Part shown: piece by piece, positions 17,667 to 23,782 of the stretch
Layout: every line of letters starts with the position of its first letter
Numbering within the stretch: the first letter of the stretch is position 1
Source: Flavobacterium soyae
GTDB taxonomy: Bacteria > Bacteroidota > Bacteroidia > Flavobacteriales > Flavobacteriaceae
Direction of reading: 5' to 3'
NCBI RefSeq assembly: GCF_021245985.1
Contig: NZ_JAJQXA010000003.1
Span: 372,001 to 436,000, forward strand
DNA length: 64,000 bases
Notes under the pieces: generated by a model
Seen by the model: the letters and a program-made list of their open reading frames with translations, nothing else
Told to the model about the DNA's origin: nothing
Database searches by the model: none
Program-made: the position numbers and the translations under genes

Positions 17667-18281
17667 TTAGCTTAATAACTTTATCTCTTTTTCAATATTA
17701 ATTCTCGCTTTCTCTTCATATAAATTCCGAAATTCCTCCGTTTGAAAAATAAACTCATTCTCCAAAAAATGTTTCAACGCTTTCGCGCGCCCGGGTTTGT
17801 ATAGAAAATCTGGATAGATGCGATATTCTTTTCTAATTTGTTCAAAATAGATTTTATAATCTTCCCAGTCTTTGGCGAGGATTTTCAAATCAAAATCAAT
17901 TAACCAGTTAATATCTTCAATTTTATTATGCTGATGCTGCTGTGTTGCGCAAATCGCATCAAAAACTAATTGTCGATTTAGATTGTTATTTTCAGATAAA
18001 ACGGCCAAAGCATATTCGGCACTTTTGAGTTCGTTATCTTTTTTAGAAGCCGAATAAACAAAATCATGATAAAAGATTGAAAATAATATTTCATCAGGGT
18101 TTAGAAGTTTATCACGATACGTTTCAAAACTCTCAATCATAGCCCAAATATGAGTTAAGTTATGATAATGCCTTGATTTTGTTGAATATGCCTTTTCTAA
18201 ATCCTTCCAGTTCTGCTGAATTTCATTTGCTGAAAAGCCAATATTCAAAAGTAATTCAGAATAGATTTTCTCTAAATTCAT
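17667..18281 (-). CDS. HD-superfamily metal-dependent phosphohydrolase (COG4339 type)
   Basis: A 204-residue predicted phosphohydrolase. The metal-binding residues are visible in RHYHNLTHIWAM (residues about 37-48), FYHDFVYS (HD doublet near residue 70) and the later IDFDLKIL aspartates. The family is annotated as predicted HD phosphohydrolase with unknown substrate. It is transcribed away from the Ro60 gene, and the 122 bases between them contain the 25-base operator, so both may be controlled from one site. A nucleotide or RNA-end substrate would suit the context but is not shown. Confidence 0.82.
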   Translation of the reverse strand: MNLEKIYSELLLNIGFSANEIQQNWKDLEKAYSTKSRHYHNLTHIWAMIESFETYRDKLLNPDEILFSIFYHDFVYSASKKDNELKSAEYALAVLSENNNLNRQLVFDAICATQQHQHNKIEDINWLIDFDLKILAKDWEDYKIYFEQIRKEYRIYPDFLYKPGRAKALKHFLENEFIFQTEEFRNLYEEKARINIEKEIKLLS

Positions 18282-18314
18282 AATCTTTTTTACTCAAATT
18301 TAAAATTTCTTTTT

Positions 18315-18339
18315 TACTGCGCAAAATAATTGCGCAGTA
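18315..18339. promoter_or_regulatory. Shared operator, copy A (HD gene / Ro60 gene)
   Basis: A perfect 10-5-10 inverted repeat: TACTGCGCAA, AATAA, TTGCGCAGTA. The TTGCGCA half ends at 18336 and is followed after 14 bases by TTTG (18351-18354), the 3' part of a Bacteroidota -7 box. The sequence after it (CAGGAAATAAAACAA) recurs after copy D. Confidence 0.85.
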
Positions 18340-18403
18340 GTTCTGAAATCTTTGCTCAGGAAATAAAACAATAACCATTGTCTAATTTTAAAAACCAGAA
18401 ATT

Positions 18404-19930
18404 ATGAAATTCAATTTTTTAGCAAAAGAGAAAAACAATAAAAGCAATATAGTTAATCACGAAAATGCACCAGCTTTTTCTTTAACATCAGAATACGAAT
18501 TGTACGCAGCAGTTGTAACTACAAGTTTAAACGCTTCATTTTATGAAAAAGATACAACTCGTTTACAAAGAATACAAAGCCTAATCAAAAAAAGCAATCC
18601 GGTATTTGTAGCAAAATTGGCTGTCTATGCCCGTAACGAAATGCATATGCGTTCTGTACCATTAGTTTTGGTAGTAGAATTAGCCAAAATATATTCTGGC
18701 GATTCATTAATCAGTAAAATGATTACTCACGTAATTCAACGTGCAGACGAGATAACAGAATTATTGGCTTATTACCAAATGGCAAACGAACGAAATGGTG
18801 TTAAGAAATTAAACCGTTTATCAAAACAAATACAAAAAGGTTTAGCTGTTTCGTTCAACAAATTTGACGAATACCAATTCGCAAAATACAATCGTGACGG
18901 TGCTGTAAAATTAAAAGATGCTTTGTTTTTGGTTCATCCAAAAGCAAAAGATGAAGCGCAGCAATTAATCTTTGATAAATTGGTAAACAACACTTTGCAA
19001 ACGCCATATACATGGGAAACAGAATTGTCGCAATTAGGTCAAGTAAAATTTTACAACCACATTGAAAAACAAAAAGCATTCAAACAAAAATGGGAGGAAT
19101 TAATCGATAGCGGTAAAATAGGTTACATGGCTTTGTTACGTAACTTACGAAATATCTTAGAAGCAAATGTTTCAGGTTCTCATATGTTGAAAGTATGCGA
19201 TTACCTTTCTAGCGAAAAAGCAGTCGCCAACTCAAAACAATTGCCATTCCGATTTTTAGCAGCGTATCGTGAAGTGAAAGACTTGAATTCTAAATACACT
19301 TCAATGGTTTTAGATGCATTGGAAGATGCTGTTATGGCAAGTTCACAAAACATAAAAGGTTTTGATGTAAATACATCGGTTGTAATTGCCTGCGACGTTT
19401 CGGGTTCTATGCAAAAAGCAATATCGCCAAAAAGTAAAATAATGCTTTACGATATCGGTTTGATGTTAGGTATGTTAATGCAAAGTCGTTGCCAAAATGT
19501 GGTAAGCGGTATGTTTGGTGACCGTTGGAAAATAATCAACATGCCAAAACGAAGCATATTGGCCAACGTTAACGAATATTACAAACGCGAAGGTGAAGTA
19601 GGTTATGCTACAAACGGTCATTTGGTCGTAGAAGATTTAATCAGCCGAAAAGAAATTGTAGATAAAGTAATGTTGTTTACAGATGTTCAAATGTGGAATA
19701 ATGCGTACACAAAAGACTCATTTGCAAACTCCTGGAACCGATACAAAACTATCGCACCAAATGCAAAATTATATTTGTTTGATTTGGCAGGTTACGGTCA
19801 GTCGCCAATAAACATCGAAAAAAACGATGTATATTTAATAGCCGGCTGGTCAGATAAAGTATTTGATGTTTTGAATGCTTTAGAAGATAAAAACAGCGCG
19901 TTGAATTACATCAACCGTATAGAATTGTAA
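18404..19930 (+). CDS. rsr: Ro60-like TROVE and vWA protein (Rsr)
   Basis: A 508-residue orthologue of the Ro60 autoantigen and bacterial Rsr. Residues about 20-310 form the helical-repeat TROVE ring that binds Y RNAs and misfolded RNA ends (RRNEM-like YARNEMHMRSVP, GYMALLRNLRNIL, PFRFLAAYR). Residues 320-508 are the von Willebrand A domain with an intact MIDAS (Asp331, Ser333, Ser335 in CDVSGSM) and the later FTDVQMW aspartate. Bacterial Ro proteins pair with Y RNAs and exonucleases in RNA quality control. Here the RNA array and rtcB follow directly. Operator A lies 65 bases upstream of the ATG. Confidence 0.95.
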   Translation: MKFNFLAKEKNNKSNIVNHENAPAFSLTSEYELYAAVVTTSLNASFYEKDTTRLQRIQSLIKKSNPVFVAKLAVYARNEMHMRSVPLVLVVELAKIYSGDSLISKMITHVIQRADEITELLAYYQMANERNGVKKLNRLSKQIQKGLAVSFNKFDEYQFAKYNRDGAVKLKDALFLVHPKAKDEAQQLIFDKLVNNTLQTPYTWETELSQLGQVKFYNHIEKQKAFKQKWEELIDSGKIGYMALLRNLRNILEANVSGSHMLKVCDYLSSEKAVANSKQLPFRFLAAYREVKDLNSKYTSMVLDALEDAVMASSQNIKGFDVNTSVVIACDVSGSMQKAISPKSKIMLYDIGLMLGMLMQSRCQNVVSGMFGDRWKIINMPKRSILANVNEYYKREGEVGYATNGHLVVEDLISRKEIVDKVMLFTDVQMWNNAYTKDSFANSWNRYKTIAPNAKLYLFDLAGYGQSPINIEKNDVYLIAGWSDKVFDVLNALEDKNSALNYINRIEL

Positions 19931-19941
19931 AAAAGAATCTG

Positions 19942-19962
19942 CTGCGCAAAATAATTGCGCAG
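19942..19962. promoter_or_regulatory. Shared operator, copy B (RNA array)
   Basis: CTGCGCAA, AATAA, TTGCGCAG: a perfect 8-5-8 inverted repeat 12 bases past the Ro60 stop. TTTG follows at 19976-19979, exactly 14 bases after the TTGCGCA half, as in copies A and D. It marks a separate promoter for the RNA array. Confidence 0.87.
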
Positions 19963-20010
19963 TAGTATTCAAATATTTGTAAAAGGAAAAGTTCATTGAA
20001 AATAAAGAAA

Positions 20011-20152
20011 AAACAAGTGCCGTAAATAAGTGTTACTTCGCATTTTTAACGCCCGGGTCGTGAGTTCGATTCTCACTATTTTTGTTTAATTATAAAAATA
20101 TAGCTCAGATGGTTAGAGCAGGATATGTCATTTATTACTTATTGCCTTGTTT
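20011..20152 (+). ncRNA. Y-RNA-like unit 1 with a complete permuted tRNA module
   Basis: The ends pair: AAACAAG (20011-20017) with CTTGTTT (20146-20152), then AATAAGT (20025-20031) with ACTTATT (20137-20143). Between these helices lie a TGCCGTA bulge on the 5' side and GC on the 3' side. After a CTTCG box (20036-20040) comes a T-arm (GTGAG-TTCGATT-CTCAC, 20060-20076). An acceptor-like 7-bp stem follows (TATTTTT with AAAAATA, closed by 10 bases), then TA and a D-arm (GCTC-AGATGGTTA-GAGC, 20103-20119). All tRNA stem lengths are canonical, but the order is permuted and the anticodon arm is replaced by the terminal helix. This fits a bacterial Y RNA. Confidence 0.82.
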
Positions 20153-20161
20153 AAAAAAACA

Positions 20162-20275
20162 TTGGTGTCGTAGACAAGAGTTACTTCGAGGGAATTGTGT
20201 TACAGGTTCGAATCCTGTTCAGGTAATCTGATGGTGTAAGTGGAAACACGCATAAATAGTCTCTTGTCGCTCATA
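20162..20275 (+). ncRNA. Y-RNA-like unit 2 with a permuted tRNA module
   Basis: GACAAGAG (20173-20180) pairs perfectly with CTCTTGTC (20261-20268), flanked by the TGTCGTA bulge (20166-20172) and GC (20269-20270). The CTTCG box is at 20184-20188. The tRNA-like part is a T-arm ACAGG-TTCGAAT-CCTGT (20202-20218), a short acceptor hairpin TCAG-GTAAT-CTGA (20219-20231) and a D-arm GTGT-AAGTGGAA-ACAC (20234-20249). The order is the same permutation as in unit 1. Outer pairing beyond the bulge is weak here. Confidence 0.8.
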
Positions 20276-20287
20276 ACCCGATAAAAT

Positions 20288-20420
20288 AAAAAGAATGTCG
20301 TAAATAAGAGATACTTCGTCTCAAATTTAGGGGAGGAATAACGAAGTTGTAAAATCAGCAAGGTTATCCAGTTCGACTCTGGCACAGACAAAGCCCCGCC
20401 CAATTCTCTTATTGCTTTTT
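20288..20420 (+). ncRNA. Y-RNA-like unit 3
   Basis: AATAAGAGA (20303-20311) pairs with TCTCTTATT (20405-20413), with TGTCGTA (20296-20302) opposite GC; an outer A-run pairs with TTTTT. The CTTCG box is at 20315-20319, and ACTTCGT can also pair with ACGAAGT (20340-20346). There is a T-arm CCAG-TTCGACT-CTGG (20368-20382) but no clear D-arm after it. GGGG near 20330 may pair with CCCC near 20394, so this unit may not be permuted like units 1 and 2. Confidence 0.72.
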
Positions 20421-20435
20421 ACTTCTTTTAAAAAA

Positions 20436-20505
20436 TGAAAAATGTCGTGTGTGAGAGCTGCTTCGTATAGGGTTCAAAATACTCTCATCAATTATTACTT
20501 TTTCA
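20436..20505 (+). ncRNA. Y-RNA-like unit 4, minimal form without a tRNA module
   Basis: A 70-base unit. The outer helix is TGAAAAA (20436-20442) with TTTTTCA (20499-20505); the inner helix is TGAGAG (20452-20457) with CTCTCA (20482-20487). TGTCGTG lies between the helices on the 5' side and about 11 bases on the 3' side. The loop holds CTTCG but neither a T-arm nor a D-arm. It looks like a Ro-binding stem alone. Confidence 0.7.
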
Positions 20506-20510
20506 AAAAA

Positions 20511-20595
20511 TAAGATGCCGTCTATAAAGCGCTACTTCGCGGCATGATAATATTAGGTTCGAATCCTAAAAGTCGCTTATAGATTATTGCTCTTA
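20511..20595 (+). ncRNA. Y-RNA-like unit 5 with a T-arm only
   Basis: The outer TAAGA/TCTTA helix (20511-20515, 20591-20595) and the inner TATAA-AGCG / CGCTTATA helix have one bulged A, with the TGCCGTC bulge between. The CTTCG box is at 20535-20539. The T-arm TTAGG-TTCGAAT-CCTAA (20553-20569) is perfect, but no D-arm follows. ATGCCG (20515-20520) can alternatively pair with CGGCAT (20540-20545), which would break the terminal helix. Confidence 0.72.
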
Positions 20596-20597
20596 AA

Positions 20598-20668
20598 AAA
20601 AGAGTGTCGTCAGGAAATGGTTCCTTCGTTCCAAGAAAATTAAACCATTCCTAAATGTTACCTCTTTT
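20598..20668 (+). ncRNA. Y-RNA-like unit 6, minimal form
   Basis: The outer AAAAGAG (20598-20604) pairs with CTCTTTT (20662-20668). TGTCGTC (20605-20611) is followed by AGGAA-ATGG, which pairs with CCATTCCT (20645-20652) with one bulged A, in the same place as in unit 5. CTTCG is in the loop (20624-20628). No tRNA module is present. Confidence 0.7.
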
Positions 20669-20722
20669 AAAATTAAAAAAATGAATGTAGAAAAAACACC
20701 AATTAAATAAAACACACAGTTT

Positions 20723-20820
20723 GTCATTTCGAGGAACGAGAAATCGCACTAGAAACTCGACAAAGATTGGCGATTCTCGTTGTAGATTCACAAGTGCGAT
20801 TTCTCCTCCGTCGAAATGAC
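20723..20820. repeat. 98-bp palindromic element, copy 3
   Basis: Begins GTCATTTCGAGGAACGAGAA and ends TTCTCCTCCGTCGAAATGAC, with GACAAAGATTGGCGATTC in the centre (inverted relative to copies 1 and 2). It lies between the RNA array and rtcB. Confidence 0.88.
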
Positions 20821-20884
20821 ATAAAATGTGAAAAAATCATTTTAATCCTTTTAATCAGTGGCAAAAAAGTAAACTAAATTAATC

Positions 20885-20903
20885 TACGCAAAATAACTGC
20901 GTA
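20885..20903. promoter_or_regulatory. Shared operator, copy C (rtcB)
   Basis: TACGCA-N7-TGCGTA with the same AATAA centre as the other copies. The half-sites have co-varied (A and T outer bases instead of G and C) so the palindrome is kept. TTTG at 20917-20920 follows after 13 bases. It lies 63 bases before the rtcB ATG. Confidence 0.82.
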
Positions 20904-20965
20904 CGATTAAAAAACCTTTGTTCCTTTGAACCTCTGCAGCTTTGCCCCTTAAAATAAAAAAACAA

Positions 20966-22387
20966 ATGAACACACAAATAAACGGTACAGATATATTAGA
21001 ATTAGGATTCCCAGAAGGAAAAATAATTGGAATTGCCTTAAAAATAAACAGCAAAAGAAACGGATTCACAAGAAACGAAATGATGACAAATTTCAAAAAC
21101 GTCTTAGAAACTCCGGAGAATTATATCGACGATAAAATCTTCAGCAAACTGGCTGTAGCTTTAATCGAAAAAGCAAATGAAAAACCAGAAGATTTCATCG
21201 CTTTAAATGAAACTCCAAATGCCTACTCAGCTTACGGATTAGATCATATCGAAGACGGAGCCAGAAAACAAATGGAAGTTGCCATGAAACTTCCTGTGAC
21301 GGTTGCCGGAGCTTTAATGCCAGATGCGCACCAAGGTTACGGATTACCAATTGGCGGAGTTCTAGCCACAAAAAATGCCATTATTCCGTATGGTGTTGGA
21401 GTTGATATTGGATGTAGAATGGCGTTATCGGTTTATGATATTCCAGAAGATTTTTACTTTGAAAACGAAACCAAATTCAAAAAAGAATTAATAGCCAATT
21501 CTATTTTCGGAGCAGGTCACGGATTTCACGGTCAGTACAAATCAGATCACGCGGTTTTAGAGAACGATACTTTCAATATGAATCCGTTTGTGAAGAATTT
21601 AAAAGATAAAGCATGGTCGCAATTAGGATCTTCTGGCGGTGGAAATCATTTTGTCGAATTCGGAATCATGGAATTTTCAAAAGACGATGCGGTTTTAAAT
21701 ATTCCAAAAGGTAAATATGTTGCTTTATTAACGCATTCAGGTTCACGTGGAATGGGGGCAACAATTGCCGGACATTATACCAAAATTGCGAAAGACGAAT
21801 GTAAACTTCCGGAAGTAGCCAGAAACTTGGCGTATTTGGATATGAATTCACAATTAGGACAAGAATATTGGCTGGCGATGAATCTTGCGGGGGATTACGC
21901 TTCAGCTTGTCACGAGATTATTCATAACAAAATGGAAAAAGCTTTGGGAGCAGTAATTTTAGCCAAAGTCGAAAACCACCATAATTTTGCATGGAAAGAA
22001 ATCTGGAACGGCGAAGAAGTAATCGTACATAGAAAAGGAGCAACCCCAGCCGGAAAAGGCGTTATGGGAATTATTCCCGGAAGTATGACCGCACCAGGAT
22101 TTTTGGTGAGAGGAAAAGGCGAGGAGAACGCCATAAATTCCGCTTCACACGGAGCAGGAAGGCAAATGAGCAGAACGCAGGCGATAAAAAACATCACTCA
22201 AACCGAGATGAAATCGATCCTGAAAGATCATGGCGTTACGCTTATTGGAGCAGGAATTGACGAAGCCCCAATGGCTTATAAAGATATCAATCAGGTTATG
22301 GAAGCGCAGCAAGACTTAGTTGATGTCGTAGCCAAATTTACTCCAAAATTAGTGAGAATGGCCGATGATGGGAGTCGTGAAGATTAG
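20966..22387 (+). CDS. rtcB: RNA-splicing ligase RtcB
   Basis: GTP- and Mn2+-dependent ligase joining RNA 3'-phosphate or 2',3'-cyclic phosphate to 5'-OH ends, 473 residues. Metal ligands are Asp147 and Cys150 (GVDIGCRM), His228 (GGGNHFVEFG), His257 (LTHSGSRG) and a His in ENHHNFA (338-339). The guanylylated His is 395 in SASHGAGR. ATG at 20966 is used; the upstream in-frame TTG adds residues that match nothing. The gene sits 300 bases after the Y-RNA-like array with its own copy of the operator. No RtcA cyclase or archease gene is in the window. Confidence 0.96.
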   Translation: MNTQINGTDILELGFPEGKIIGIALKINSKRNGFTRNEMMTNFKNVLETPENYIDDKIFSKLAVALIEKANEKPEDFIALNETPNAYSAYGLDHIEDGARKQMEVAMKLPVTVAGALMPDAHQGYGLPIGGVLATKNAIIPYGVGVDIGCRMALSVYDIPEDFYFENETKFKKELIANSIFGAGHGFHGQYKSDHAVLENDTFNMNPFVKNLKDKAWSQLGSSGGGNHFVEFGIMEFSKDDAVLNIPKGKYVALLTHSGSRGMGATIAGHYTKIAKDECKLPEVARNLAYLDMNSQLGQEYWLAMNLAGDYASACHEIIHNKMEKALGAVILAKVENHHNFAWKEIWNGEEVIVHRKGATPAGKGVMGIIPGSMTAPGFLVRGKGEENAINSASHGAGRQMSRTQAIKNITQTEMKSILKDHGVTLIGAGIDEAPMAYKDINQVMEAQQDLVDVVAKFTPKLVRMADDGSRED

Positions 22388-22440
22388 TGGTTAGTGATCA
22401 GTTTTTTAGTGTTCAGTCGCGGTCGCAGTATTCAGTGTAG

Positions 22441-22460
22441 AGACGCACTGCAGTGCGTCT
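22441..22460. repeat. Perfect 20-base palindrome of the GTAGAGACGCAC family
   Basis: AGACGCACTGCAGTGCGTCT is self-complementary. Related sequences are near 9372, 9484, 40084 and 40253. Confidence 0.8.
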
Positions 22461-22472
22461 AACGCCCAGTTT

Positions 22473-22570
22473 GTCATCCTGACGAAGGAAGGATCATACT
22501 AGAAACTCTACAAAGATTGTCGATTCTCTTTGAGGAATATTGGATGTGATCCTTCGTTCCTCAGGATGAC
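22473..22570. repeat. 98-bp palindromic element, copy 4
   Basis: Begins GTCATCCTGACGAAGGAAGG and ends CCTTCGTTCCTCAGGATGAC, with CTACAAAGATTGTCGATTC centrally. It forms part of the repeat-filled 415 bases between rtcB and tatD. Confidence 0.88.
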
Positions 22571-22588
22571 AAACTTTGCGGTTAAAGA

Positions 22589-22692
22589 TTTTTTCACGCA
22601 GATTTAAAAAGATTTAAGCAGATGCTCGCAGATTATTTATAAAAATCATTTCAAATCTGCAATCCCGATAGCTATCGGGAGCGTGAAATAAA
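22589..22692. repeat. TTTCACGCAGATT-type palindromic repeat
   Basis: TTTTTTCACGC and GCGTGAAATAAAA bracket repeated AGATTTAAGCAGAT words and the palindrome CCCGATAGCTATCGGG. The rest of the interval to tatD contains an AACTTAGCGCCCTAGTG repeat. No gene is seen. Confidence 0.7.
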
Positions 22693-22802
22693 AAAACTTA
22701 GCGCCCTAGTGACTTAGGGCAAAAAAATAATATAAAAATAAAAGTTCCAAGAGAAAAAACTTAGCATCTTAGTCTCTCAGAACCTTAGCAACTTAAAAAA
22801 AA

Positions 22803-23600
22803 ATGACATACATAGACATAGGAATTAACCTAACCAATAAACAATTTCAAAACGACATAGACGATGTCGTACAAGACGCGCTCGACGCCGACGTATCGCA
22901 AATGATCCTGACCGGAACAAGCGTACGAAACAGCGAAGCATCATTAAAAATCGCAAACCAATATCAGGGAATATTATATTCCACAGCCGGAATTCATCCG
23001 CATGATGCGAAGAGTTTTGATGCGCAAAGCATTTCGAAACTGCGGAATTTATTAAAGCAGAAACAAGTCGTATCTGTTGGCGAATGCGGACTGGATTTTG
23101 ATCGTGACTTTTCACCCAGAAACAAACAGGAAGAATGTTATAAAGCCCAATTAGAATTGGCGATTGAAGTCCAGAAACCTTTGTTTTTGCACGAAAGAGC
23201 CGCTTTTAATAGTTTTATGAATATCACCAAAGACTATTTACCGCAATTGCCAAAAGCCGTTGTGCATTGTTTTACGGGAACTTTGCAAGAAGCCAAAACC
23301 TATCTCGATAACGGATTTTATCTTGGTTTTACGGGAGCGATTTCTGATAGCAAACGTTTCAGTCATTTAAAAGAAGTCATTCAATACGTTCCGCTTGACC
23401 GAATGATGATTGAAACCGATGCGCCATTTATGCTTCCAAAAAATATTCCAAACAGCCTTTTGAAGAAATATCACGAACGAAGATGCGAACCTGCTTTTCT
23501 GCCTTTTGTTGCCGGAACAATTGCACAGTTTAAAGGAATTACTTTAGATAAAGTGGCGGAGGAAACGACTAGGAATACTAAAAGTTTTTTTGGGATTTAG
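22803..23600 (+). CDS. tatD: TatD-family metal-dependent nuclease
   Basis: A 265-residue TIM-barrel hydrolase. Family motifs: DIGINLTNKQF at the N-terminus, GIHPHDAKS, GECGLDFDRD, PLFLHERAAF, VHCFTG and METDAPFMLP (written IETDAPFMLP here). TatD proteins act as 3'-5' exonucleases on DNA or RNA and as deoxyribonucleases. The gene is separated from rtcB by 415 bases of repeats, so it may be independent, but a nuclease fits the RNA-repair setting. Confidence 0.93.
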   Translation: MTYIDIGINLTNKQFQNDIDDVVQDALDADVSQMILTGTSVRNSEASLKIANQYQGILYSTAGIHPHDAKSFDAQSISKLRNLLKQKQVVSVGECGLDFDRDFSPRNKQEECYKAQLELAIEVQKPLFLHERAAFNSFMNITKDYLPQLPKAVVHCFTGTLQEAKTYLDNGFYLGFTGAISDSKRFSHLKEVIQYVPLDRMMIETDAPFMLPKNIPNSLLKKYHERRCEPAFLPFVAGTIAQFKGITLDKVAEETTRNTKSFFGI

Positions 23601-23782
23601 GTTTTAATTTATAAAGATTATTTGTTGGCTTTTAAATCAGGTGTTTGTACTTGGTTTGAAGGCTTTTTGTTTATATATATTTGAGGCAATTGTAAAAAAA
23701 ATGGAATTATTCACAGTTACGGATTACCGTAATACCAATAGTTCTTTTGTTATTAGATTTGAGAAAATATAAATGCGAAAAT

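Noticed and set aside
18315..18354. Sigma-54 promoter at the TGCGCAA...TTGCGCA site, as for E. coli rtcBA
   Set aside because: The GC and GC elements are one base out of the -24/-12 spacing, there is no RtcR-type activator nearby, and a TTTG -7 box at constant distance explains the layout better.
20200..20403. 67-residue minus-strand ORF over the RNA array
   Set aside because: It runs across T-arm and D-arm sequences of units 2 and 3, has no protein-family character and opposes the promoter at operator B.
19990..20690. Reading the RNA array as a decayed tRNA gene cluster
   Set aside because: The T-arms are perfect, the arms occur in permuted order with pairing acceptor strands, and all six units share the TGYCGT bulge and CTTCG box. 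Decay would not give this regularity.
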